From: Micrococcaceae bacterium UBA6021
Lineage (GTDB): Bacteria > Actinomycetota > Actinomycetes > Actinomycetales > Micrococcaceae
Direction: 5' to 3'
Length of the DNA: 19,167 nt
Assembly (NCBI GenBank): GCA_002427975.1
Contig: DIZT01000159.1
Span: 1 to 19,167, forward strand
Under the pieces are notes generated by a model. The model searched no databases. It saw only the letters and a program-made list of their open reading frames with translations, and was not told where the DNA came from. Below, piece by piece: positions 1-5,752 of this stretch (position 1 is its first letter; every line of letters starts with the position of its first letter). The position numbers were made by a program, and so were the translations under genes.

Positions 1-1
1 G

Positions 2-253
2 GAGGCGGTCCGGATCGCCAACGACACCCCCTACGGCCTCTCCGGCTCGATCTTGACCCGCGACGGCGCCCGAGCTCTGCGGGTCGCCCGCGGGATGGAG
101 ACGGGCGTGCTCTCCGTCAACTCCAACAGCTCGGTCCGGGTCGTGACGCCGTTCGGCGGCTTCAAGCAGTCGGGCTTCGGCCGCGAGCTGGGGATGCACG
201 CGATGAACGGCTACTCCGAGGTGAAGAACGTCTTCATCTCGACCGACGCCTAG
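2..253 (+). CDS. Aldehyde dehydrogenase, C-terminal part (5' end outside window)
   Basis: The frame is open from base 2 and gives the last 83 residues of an NAD(P)-dependent aldehyde dehydrogenase. The visible motifs are the ANDTPYGL segment and the C-terminal block PFGGFKQSGFGRELG followed by Y-S-E-V-K, which is the family signature near the end of these ~480-500-residue enzymes. The catalytic cysteine and glutamate would lie upstream of the window, so the substrate cannot be judged; betaine-, aminobutyraldehyde- and other semialdehyde-type enzymes all share this tail. Nearly all third codon positions are G or C. It ends 2 bp from a convergent gene. This segment belongs to the block at the left edge that I believe is foreign to the rest of the window. 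Confidence 0.88.
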   Translation, partial: EAVRIANDTPYGLSGSILTRDGARALRVARGMETGVLSVNSNSSVRVVTPFGGFKQSGFGRELGMHAMNGYSEVKNVFISTDA

Positions 254-255
254 CG

Positions 256-375
256 TCAAACCCGAACGGCAACCTCGGAGGCGGCCGTCTCCTGGCGTGC
301 CACCGCGCCTCTCGCAAGGAGGTACTGGCCGAGGAAGCCGACGACCAGCGCGACCAGCACACCGAGCATCGGTGA
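256..375 (-). pseudogene. C-terminal tail of an unidentified membrane protein (fragment)
   Basis: A minus-strand frame ends at 256 and has good coding character for only about 38 codons. It contains a hydrophobic helix (MLGVLVALVVGFLGQYLLAR) followed by a short charged tail rich in Ala, Glu and Val. This is the usual look of the last transmembrane segment and cytoplasmic tail of a permease; a nucleobase or cation permease would fit beside an aldehyde dehydrogenase, but the family cannot be named from so little. Upstream of about 375 the sequence switches to a different gene in a different frame, so the fragment has no start of its own. See the junction described at 366-382. Confidence 0.4.
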
Positions 376-577
376 CCGAACCCGCCGGCAGTCCGTGCGA
401 GATCGGGTTCTCGGGCGGACCCGGTCGATAACCAGGCGACGGTCCGAGGATGCGCGTGGCCTCGGCCCGGCTCAGCTCCTGGGTCGGCATCCCCAACGCG
501 TCGCCGATGGCGAGGCCGTAGAGCGCGCCAAGGGCGCGGTCGAGGGACAGGTCAGGGATTGGAGGCGCCGATGCCAC
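368..577 (-). pseudogene. ADP-ribosylglycohydrolase (DraG/ARH-like), N-terminal fragment
   Basis: A GTG start at 577 lies inside the end of the aldo/keto reductase gene (26-nt overlap) and gives about 70 codons. They contain GALYGLAIGDALGMPTQE and, later, PENPIS and LPAGSVTD. These match the N-terminal half-motifs of ADP-ribosylglycohydrolases, where GDALG starts the fold and the G-x-x-TDD block binds the dinuclear Mg2+ centre. Members are normally about 250-350 residues. Here the homology stops in the middle of the metal-binding TDD motif: the first Asp is present, and the next codon no longer fits. The frame then reads nonsense antisense to the aldehyde dehydrogenase. It is a truncated gene, by a join rather than by a stop codon. 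A frame-shadow explanation is unlikely given several motifs in the right order. Confidence 0.6.
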
Positions 578-1508
578 GGAGCTGCGCCAGGGTGGCGTCG
601 TCGAGACTTTCCAACAGCTTCAGCGCTTCGACGTTGGCCGCGACCTGCTCCGGGCTGGTGGCGCCGAAGAGGACGCTGGCGACCAGCGGGTTGAGGAGTG
701 GAAACGCGATCGCGAGGGCGGCGGCCGTGGTTCCCGCCCGCGCCGCCAGCTCGCGGAGCGCAACCGCGGCGTCGTGCCCCGAACGGAGGCGCGGGTCGTC
801 CAGCTCGCCGGTCCAGCGGCCCTGGGCGCCTTCATCCAGGTATTTGCCAGTCAGCACACCGCCCAGCATCGCGAAGGAGGCGACCGCGCTCGCCCCACAG
901 GATTCCAGTGCGGCCACCATCTCTGCATCCTCCACCGGAGACCGCATCGCGACGCTGTAGGCAAGCTGGGCAGCGGCGGGCGTCGGCACGCCTTGCTCGG
1001 CGGCGATCCCCCCCACCTCGGCGATCTGGGCGGCAGGCCAGTTGAGTATGCCCCAGGCTCGCACCTTGCCCGCCGTCAGGAGACCCCCGACCTGGCGGAC
1101 CACCTCATCGAGGCCCAAGCCCTCGGGCGGGCGCTCGGCGTAGACGAGGTCGAGGTGGTCCATGCCCATCCTGCCGAGAGATCCATCCAGCTCGGCGGCG
1201 GCATCCTCTTCGGGCCAGAACTCCCACCAGAGCTTGTTGGCCAGGACCACCTCGTCGCGCTTCCAGCCCGAGGCGCGGAAGAGCTCGCCGAAGACGACCT
1301 CCGAGTAGCGCGACTTGATCGGCGCGGTGCCCGTCTCGTCGTTGTAGCGGGCATCGTCGAGGAAGTTGATGCCGCTCTCGCGCGCCTTTCCCATCACCGC
1401 GACGCCGACCTCCCGCGGCACCCGTTCAAAGGTCCGCCAGGAGCCGAGCGAGAGGTTGGAGACGCTGATCCCGGATCCACCCAGCGGACCCATCGACGGC
1501 CTAACCAT
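552..1508 (-). CDS. Aldo/keto reductase (318 aa) with Glu at the catalytic His position
   Basis: This is a complete TIM-barrel NADPH-dependent oxidoreductase related to the YghZ/Kv-beta branch. Visible are NFLDDARYND near residues 48-57 (Asp/Tyr region), the catalytic-type lysine K92 in LANK, HLDLVYAERPP near 118-128, GKVRAWGILNW, and GGVLTGKY before the C-terminal cofactor-binding region. The usual catalytic His (HxDL..H) is replaced by E125. The Asp-to-Tyr spacing around residues 51-55 is one shorter than the classic D-x4-Y. The ATG at 1508 has a perfect AGGAGG 5 nt upstream and overlaps the end of the preceding hutI fragment by 8 nt, which argues for translational coupling in its source genome. 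The longer open frame upstream (to 1790) is an artefact of mutM sequence. The natural substrate is unknown. Confidence 0.88.
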   Translation of the reverse strand: MVRPSMGPLGGSGISVSNLSLGSWRTFERVPREVGVAVMGKARESGINFLDDARYNDETGTAPIKSRYSEVVFGELFRASGWKRDEVVLANKLWWEFWPEEDAAAELDGSLGRMGMDHLDLVYAERPPEGLGLDEVVRQVGGLLTAGKVRAWGILNWPAAQIAEVGGIAAEQGVPTPAAAQLAYSVAMRSPVEDAEMVAALESCGASAVASFAMLGGVLTGKYLDEGAQGRWTGELDDPRLRSGHDAAVALRELAARAGTTAAALAIAFPLLNPLVASVLFGATSPEQVAANVEALKLLESLDDATLAQLRGIGASNP

Positions 1509-1692
1509 GCAGCCTCCTGCCACCGACCCAGGTTGCCGCAATGAGGGGGACGCCGGGCCGGTAGACGAGGTGGGCGTAGGAGGCTGCGCCGAGGATGACC
1601 GCATCCCCGCGGGCGCCGACCCGCAGGGTCCCGACGTCGTCGCGCCGCAGTGCCCGCGCCCCGCCGGCCGTCGCCGCCCACAGCGCCTCGTC
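1501..1692 (-). pseudogene. hutI: Imidazolonepropionase C-terminal fragment joined to mutM
   Basis: The last ~60 codons before the stop at 1501 do not resemble MutM. They read EALWAATAGGARALR, then VGTLRVGARGDAVILG, SYAHLVYRPGVP and a final ATWVGGRRL. That order is the C-terminal end of imidazolonepropionase (HutI), the amidohydrolase of histidine degradation. In that family the E-A-(L/W)-A-A-T helix, the 'G.l..G..AD' strand and the Y.......GV segment close the beta-sandwich domain. Here the AD of that strand is GD. The metal-binding and catalytic parts are absent. The stop overlaps the aldo/keto reductase start by 8 nt. The fragment is in frame with upstream mutM codons purely through the shared E-A-L-W sequence. 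Confidence 0.75.
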
Positions 1693-2307
1693 GGCATAGA
1701 TGTTGCCGATCCCTGAGACCAGCCCCTGATCCAGCATGGCGCGTTTGAGGCCCGTCTTCCGCTTCCGCATCCGGCTGTAGAACAGGTCAAAGGAAAACGC
1801 AGGGTCCAGGGGATCCCTGGCGATGTGGGACGCTTCCTCGGCGATCAGCGCAACGGGAGATTCCGACTGGCCTCCCGGGCCGCCGTCGTCCGTAGGAACC
1901 ATGCCGGTGACGAACAACCCGCCGAAAATCCGCTGATCAACAAACCGGAGTTGTTCAGGCATCCCGTCCACGGGACTCAGGCGCAGCCTGACTTTGAGAT
2001 GTTTCTCGTCCGGAACGTCGTTGTCCTGCATCAGGAGCTGGCCGCTCATCCCAAGGTGGGCCATCAGGGCGACAGGCGGTGCCCCAGCGGCACCCAGGGT
2101 CTCGTTCAGCGGCATCCACAGGAATTTTCCGCGGCGCACCACGTCCACAACTGTGGTGCCCTGGAGATTGCCCTTGAAGTCCTCAGGGCCCAAGGCATGG
2201 CGGCGGAGGGAGCGTGGGTCCAGCACCTCTACCGCGGTGATGGTCCGGCCGCGGACCCAACTCACCAGTCCGCGGCGGACCACTTCGACTTCAGGCAGTT
2301 CGGGCAC
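1501..2307 (-). CDS. mutM: Formamidopyrimidine-DNA glycosylase, 3' third replaced (chimeric ORF)
   Basis: Residues 1-210 are a clear Fpg/MutM, the base-excision glycosylase/AP lyase for 8-oxoguanine. The start is GTG giving MPELPEVEVVRRGL with catalytic P2 and E3. K61 lies in RRGKFLW, HLGMSGQL is near 84-91, and the helix-two-turns-helix signature DQGLVSGIGNIYADEALW is at 193-210. Beyond W210 the sequence becomes the HutI tail, so the second part of the H2TH domain and the C-terminal CxxC...CxxC zinc finger, needed for DNA binding, are missing. The usual length is near 290-320 residues; this ORF is 268. It starts 8 nt after the rnc stop, as in the conserved rnc-mutM-smc order, but smc does not follow. 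As written it should not encode a working glycosylase. Confidence 0.85.
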   Translation of the reverse strand: MPELPEVEVVRRGLVSWVRGRTITAVEVLDPRSLRRHALGPEDFKGNLQGTTVVDVVRRGKFLWMPLNETLGAAGAPPVALMAHLGMSGQLLMQDNDVPDEKHLKVRLRLSPVDGMPEQLRFVDQRIFGGLFVTGMVPTDDGGPGGQSESPVALIAEEASHIARDPLDPAFSFDLFYSRMRKRKTGLKRAMLDQGLVSGIGNIYADEALWAATAGGARALRRDDVGTLRVGARGDAVILGAASYAHLVYRPGVPLIAATWVGGRRLHG

Positions 2308-2315
2308 GGCTCAGC

Positions 2316-3059
2316 CTAGACGCTGCGGGAGGACTCTGGTGATGCGCCCTCCGATACGGAGGCCACGGCGGCTACCGCGCCTGGGGAGAGTTGACGCCAG
2401 GCGTCCGCGGCAGCTTCCTGCTCCGCTTCCTTCTTCGAGTGGCCTGATCCGTTGCCGTATGGCTTGCCCCCGATATTCAGGACAGCCTTGAAGGTACGGG
2501 CGTGGTCCGGCCCGGCACCCTCAACGGCATAGTAGATAGTGCCAAGCTGCCGGCTGGCGGCCAGTTCCTGGATGCTGGTCTTCCAGTCCGTGCCGGCGCC
2601 GAGGGCGGCCGCGTCCTTCAGGAGCGGGCCAACCAGGCGCATCACCAGCTGGCGGGCGGTCTCAATATCGTTGGACACGTAAGTGGCACCAATGAGCGCT
2701 TCCATGGTGTCCGCCAGGATGGAGGCCTTGTTCTTGCCCTCGGTGAGCTTTTCACCCTGGCCCAGGTAGATGTAGTCCCCGATGCCAAGGCTGCGGCCGA
2801 TGCCGGCGAGGGCGCGCGTGCTGACCACCGCAGAGCGGCGTTTGGCAAGGTCACCTTCGGGCAGCGTGGGGTTGTCCCTGTACAGGGCATCGGTCACGGA
2901 GAAGCCCAGGATGGAGTCGCCCAGGAATTCGAGCCGCTCGTTGGTGGGGATGCCGCCGTTTTCGTAGGCATAGGAACGGTGTGTGAGAGCAAGACGAAGC
3001 GTCCCGGCGTCAATGGAGACACCGAGACGCTTCAGAAGCTCTTCAGTTGAAGACATCAT
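2316..3059 (-). CDS. rnc: Ribonuclease III
   Basis: A 247-residue double-stranded-RNA endonuclease for rRNA and mRNA processing. The nuclease domain carries NERLEFLGDS (residues 40-49, with E41 and D48) and DTMEALIGA (117-125, with D117 and E120), the four acidic residues that hold two Mg2+ ions. A dsRNA-binding domain follows at about 158-224, ending in GHSKKEAEQEAAADAW. A short Ala/Ser-rich tail follows. The start is ATG; two Met codons are adjacent (3059 and 3056) and either could be used. It lies 18 nt after rpmF and 8 nt before mutM, so the four genes yceD-rpmF-rnc-mutM probably share one transcript from the promoter near 3900. Confidence 0.97.
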   Translation of the reverse strand: MMSSTEELLKRLGVSIDAGTLRLALTHRSYAYENGGIPTNERLEFLGDSILGFSVTDALYRDNPTLPEGDLAKRRSAVVSTRALAGIGRSLGIGDYIYLGQGEKLTEGKNKASILADTMEALIGATYVSNDIETARQLVMRLVGPLLKDAAALGAGTDWKTSIQELAASRQLGTIYYAVEGAGPDHARTFKAVLNIGGKPYGNGSGHSKKEAEQEAAADAWRQLSPGAVAAVASVSEGASPESSRSV

Positions 3060-3077
3060 GTCAGCCCAAGCGGCCGA

Positions 3078-3281
3078 TTAGACGTCTGCGACCTTGCGGC
3101 CCTTGTACTCAAGGAACAACGCAGTGCCAGCCGAGTCGGTGACGACCTTCGCCTGGTGCGGCAGGCTGTAACTAACCTGGCCGTTCTCTACGGTCTTCAC
3201 CAGGTGGGGGGCAGTTGCCTTCCACTGGGAGCGGCGGGAGCGGGTATTCGAGCGAGACATTTTCCGCTTCGGGACAGCCAC
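3078..3281 (-). CDS. rpmF: 50S ribosomal protein L32
   Basis: This 67-residue protein begins [20 protein letters not shown], the diagnostic N-terminus of bacterial L32, which sits near the peptidyl-transferase side of the 50S subunit. It lacks the two CxxC pairs of the zinc-binding C+ form, so it is a zinc-independent (C-) type. The start codon is GTG at 3281; no strong Shine-Dalgarno is seen. It is 36 nt downstream of the DUF177 gene, matching the widespread yceD-rpmF pair. Confidence 0.97.
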   Translation of the reverse strand: MAVPKRKMSRSNTRSRRSQWKATAPHLVKTVENGQVSYSLPHQAKVVTDSAGTALFLEYKGRKVADV

Positions 3282-3317
3282 GGCTAACTCATTTCTCTCT
3301 AGAAAAACACTTACAAA

Positions 3318-3866
3318 TCAGTTTTGCCGGTCAGGCTTAGCCAAGTCAGCTAGGGCAGCCCAGCGAGGATCCAAGACCTCGTGGTGATGCCCCGGCTCGT
3401 CTTCCAGGCGTACTCCGCATTCGGAACAAAGGCCCTGGCAGTCTTCCCGGCACACCGGCTGGAACGGCAGCATGGTTACAACTGCGTCCCGCAACACCGG
3501 TTCAAGATCGATCAGATCGCGCTCGACTCGATATTGCTCTTCTTCGTCTTCTTCGTCCGAAAGCACAACGCCGTCGTAGAAGAAAAGTTCTTGCACATTG
3601 ACTTCAAGGTCATACGCAAGGGGATCCAGGCATCTGCCGCATTCGCCTTTTACTTCGGCGACCGCGGTTCCTGATACCAGAATTCCTTCGTGTACGGCCT
3701 CAAGCCTCAGATCCAGCTCGATGTCCGAGCCTTCCTGAACGCCAATGAGTGCCACACCAAGATCACTTGGTGCGGGTACATGTTCTTTCAGTGTCCGCAT
3801 GCTGCCCGGGCTGCGCCCGAGATCCTTGACGTCGAACGCCAAGGGCGAACTAGCATCTCGTTTAAT
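3318..3866 (-). CDS. DUF177 (YceD family) protein, probable ATT start
   Basis: An acidic YceD/DUF177 protein is encoded directly upstream of rpmF. This family is genetically linked to 23S rRNA accumulation and large-subunit assembly. It shows SGTAVAEVKGECGRCLDP, the acidic stretch SDEEDEEEQY, and the C-terminal CREDCQGLCSECG cluster followed by a DPRWAAL motif; the cysteines could bind zinc. There is no in-frame ATG or GTG before the conserved LAFDVKDLGRSPGS segment. A TTG lies at 3842 with no Shine-Dalgarno. An ATT at 3866 is preceded by AGGAG 5 nt upstream (3872-3876) and adds eight residues (KRDASSP after the initiator). I prefer ATT because of that spacing and the promoter at 3900-3929, but TTG (3318-3842, 174 aa) remains possible. 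Confidence 0.85.
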   Translation of the reverse strand: MKRDASSPLAFDVKDLGRSPGSMRTLKEHVPAPSDLGVALIGVQEGSDIELDLRLEAVHEGILVSGTAVAEVKGECGRCLDPLAYDLEVNVQELFFYDGVVLSDEEDEEEQYRVERDLIDLEPVLRDAVVTMLPFQPVCREDCQGLCSECGVRLEDEPGHHHEVLDPRWAALADLAKPDRQN

Positions 3867-3899
3867 GAGAACTCCTGTTGAACATATGACCGACGTACC

Positions 3900-3929
3900 A
3901 TCTTAGCCTGAAGAACCGCAGGGACTCAA
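3900..3929 (-). promoter_or_regulatory. Promoter candidate for yceD-rpmF-rnc-mutM operon
   Basis: On the minus strand, TTGAGT (3924-3929) and TAAGAT (3900-3905) are separated by 18 bp, close to the housekeeping sigma -35/-10 pattern. It lies in the 100-bp gap between coaD and the DUF177 gene. Transcription would start near 3893, leaving a leader of about 27 nt to the proposed ATT start, with AGGAG inside it. Confidence 0.5.
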
Positions 3930-3966
3930 ACCAGGCGGCCGACAGCCGTCGAAGTACCGGACAAGC

Positions 3967-4467
3967 TTACCCTCTTGGCGGTTGATCGGGCGCCGACCCG
4001 CCCGCGAGCAGCCTTTTTTGTACCGACCGGGGCACATAGTCGGACACACTGCCACCCAGGCTGGCCACCTCCTTGATGAGCGTGGACGACAAATGCAGGT
4101 AGTGCGCCTCGGCCGGCAGGAACACCGTTTCCACGCCGCTGAGCTGGCGGTTCATGGTGGCCATCGGAAGTTCGTAGTCGAAATCGGACGATGAGCGGAG
4201 GCCCTTCACGATCGCCGAGACACCACGCTGGCGGCAGTACTCAGCCAGGAGGCCCTCCCCTACGGGCTCCACCACAATGCCCTTCAGGGAAGCCAGCGTT
4301 TCGCGCGCCATGTCCAGGCGGTCCCCCAGGCTGAACCTGTACTTCTTCGCATAATTGGTGGAAACCGCAACGATCACCTCATCAAAGAGGCCGGCGGCAC
4401 GGGCGATGACCTCGAGATGGCCGTTGTGGATAGGGTCAAAGGATCCGGGGCAGACAGCGCGTCTCAT
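3967..4467 (-). CDS. coaD: Phosphopantetheine adenylyltransferase
   Basis: A 166-residue nucleotidyltransferase that makes dephospho-CoA from 4'-phosphopantetheine and ATP, the penultimate step of CoA synthesis. It has PGSFDPIHNGH at residues 7-17 with the HxGH-type motif (H14, H17), KGLRSSSDFDYE near 88-99, and SSTLIKE at 127-133, the ISSTxIR-equivalent nucleotide-binding motif. Length is typical for the family (~160). The ATG at 4467 has no Shine-Dalgarno but has TAGGTT exactly 6 nt before it, suggesting a leaderless mRNA. It is divergent from the aminotransferase across 43 bp. In many actinobacteria coaD is close to rsmD and recG; here two plus-strand genes sit between them. Confidence 0.97.
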   Translation of the reverse strand: MRRAVCPGSFDPIHNGHLEVIARAAGLFDEVIVAVSTNYAKKYRFSLGDRLDMARETLASLKGIVVEPVGEGLLAEYCRQRGVSAIVKGLRSSSDFDYELPMATMNRQLSGVETVFLPAEAHYLHLSSTLIKEVASLGGSVSDYVPRSVQKRLLAGGSAPDQPPRG

Positions 4468-4473
4468 GCACCG

Positions 4474-4479
4474 AACCTA
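4474..4479 (-). promoter_or_regulatory. -10 element for a leaderless coaD transcript
   Basis: TAGGTT on the minus strand is separated from the coaD ATG by exactly 6 nt, placing the expected +1 at the A of the start codon. No good -35 box is visible about 18 bp further upstream, which is common in actinobacterial promoters. Confidence 0.4.
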
Positions 4480-4498
4480 CCGCATTCGACGGCCGGGA

Positions 4499-4504
4499 TA
4501 CCAT
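4499..4504 (+). promoter_or_regulatory. -10 element for a leaderless aminotransferase transcript
   Basis: TACCAT lies exactly 6 nt before the ATG at 4511, so transcription should begin at or beside the start codon. There is no Shine-Dalgarno in this 43-bp divergent gap, which it shares with the coaD -10 element. This was the deciding evidence for choosing 4511 over the next in-frame Met at 4547. Confidence 0.4.
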
Positions 4505-4510
4505 GACTGG

Positions 4511-5752
4511 ATGCATCCACCACGGGACGTTTCCCTGCCCGCATCCATGCCCGCCGCGCCCGCTCCGTGGCAGCGCACGGCGTCCGGCGCCAACCTGCTG
4601 GGACCTGCCGGCCAGCTGGGCGTCACCATCTTCGAAGAGATGACCACCCTGGCGGCGCAGACCGGCGCCATCAACCTCGGGCAGGGTTTTCCGGACGAGG
4701 ACGGACCGGCGGAGATCAAGGCCGCAGCCATGGCCGCCATCGAGGCCGGGGCCAACCAGTACGCGCCGGGCAAGGGCATCCTGGAATTGCGTGAGGCTGT
4801 GGCTGCCCACCAGCAACGGTTCTACGGGCTGACCCCGGACCCGCAGACCGAGGTCATCATCAGCACAGGCGCCACGGAGGGGATCGCGGCCGCGCTGCTG
4901 GCATTCGTGGGGCCCGGGGATGAGGTGCTGACCTTCGAGCCGTTCTATGACTCGTACGGCGCCGTCATCGGCCTGTCAGGCGCCACCCACGTCACGGCCC
5001 CGTTGCTGGCCCCCGACTTCCTTCCGGACATGGCGGCCCTGGAAGCGGCCTTCACCGCCCGCACCAAGGTGGTGCTGTTGAACAACCCGCACAATCCCAC
5101 CGGCGCGGTCTTCCCCCGCCATGTCCTCCAGCGCGTCGTCGAGCTTGCCGCACATCATGACTGCCTCATCATCACCGACGAGGTCTACGAGCACCTCACC
5201 TTCGGCGCCAGGCACATTCCAGTAGCAACCCTGCCGGGCGCAGCGGACCGGACCATCACTATTTCCTCGGCTGGAAAGACCTTCTCCTTCACCGGCTGGA
5301 AGATCGGCTGGCTGACAGGCCCGGACCATCTGGTGGCCGCTGTCCGCACCGTCAAGCAGTTCCTGACGTACAGCTCCGGAACACCGTTCCAGGCAGCGAT
5401 CGCGACAGGCCTGGCCTTGCCGGATGAGTTTTACCAGGGCATTTCGGCCACCCTCCAGAAGAAACGGGACATCCTCAGCGAGGGCCTCCGCGCCGCAGGA
5501 TTCGACGTCTATACGCCGCAGGGCACATATTTCGTCAACGTGGACACCGCACCCCTTGGCATCGGCGACTCGGTGGACCTGGCCCGCAGGCTGCCCGGCC
5601 TGGTGGGAGTGGCCGCGATCCCCGTTCCCGTGTTCTGCCACCCGGAGGGCGCGGAACGGACACGCAGCCTGCTCAGGTTCGCGTTCTGCAAGAAAGTGGA
5701 AGTCCTCGAAGAGGCCGCTGCCAGGCTGGCCACCCTCAGCGGAAAGCTCTGA
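4511..5752 (+). CDS. PLP-dependent aminotransferase, DapC/YbdL-like
   Basis: A 413-residue fold-type I (class I/II) aminotransferase. The N-terminal INLGQGFPDEDGP segment (54-66), NNPHNPTG (191-198), DEVYEHL (223-229) and the Schiff-base lysine K256 in SSAGKTFSFTGWKIGW are all present. The substrate-carboxylate arginine near the end lies in LLRFAFCKK. The closest recalled relative is mycobacterial DapC (N-succinyldiaminopimelate aminotransferase), and E. coli YbdL (methionine-pyruvate) shares the same signature, so the substrate is uncertain: lysine/peptidoglycan precursor synthesis or amino-acid salvage. The next gene overlaps its stop by one base (TGATG), so the two are translationally coupled. 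Start chosen at the ATG at 4511; the Met at 4547 would remove 12 poorly conserved residues. Confidence 0.92.
   Translation: MHPPRDVSLPASMPAAPAPWQRTASGANLLGPAGQLGVTIFEEMTTLAAQTGAINLGQGFPDEDGPAEIKAAAMAAIEAGANQYAPGKGILELREAVAAHQQRFYGLTPDPQTEVIISTGATEGIAAALLAFVGPGDEVLTFEPFYDSYGAVIGLSGATHVTAPLLAPDFLPDMAALEAAFTARTKVVLLNNPHNPTGAVFPRHVLQRVVELAAHHDCLIITDEVYEHLTFGARHIPVATLPGAADRTITISSAGKTFSFTGWKIGWLTGPDHLVAAVRTVKQFLTYSSGTPFQAAIATGLALPDEFYQGISATLQKKRDILSEGLRAAGFDVYTPQGTYFVNVDTAPLGIGDSVDLARRLPGLVGVAAIPVPVFCHPEGAERTRSLLRFAFCKKVEVLEEAAARLATLSGKL

Noticed and set aside
1509..1790. N-terminal extension of the aldo/keto reductase to 1790 (412 codons)
   Set aside because: The added residues are out-of-frame mutM/hutI sequence; AGGAGG before the ATG at 1508 and the family N-terminus fix the start.
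1501..2307. A natural bifunctional MutM-HutI fusion enzyme
   Set aside because: Both partners lack essential parts (MutM zinc finger; HutI metal site), and the join falls on a short shared word with a genomic context change.
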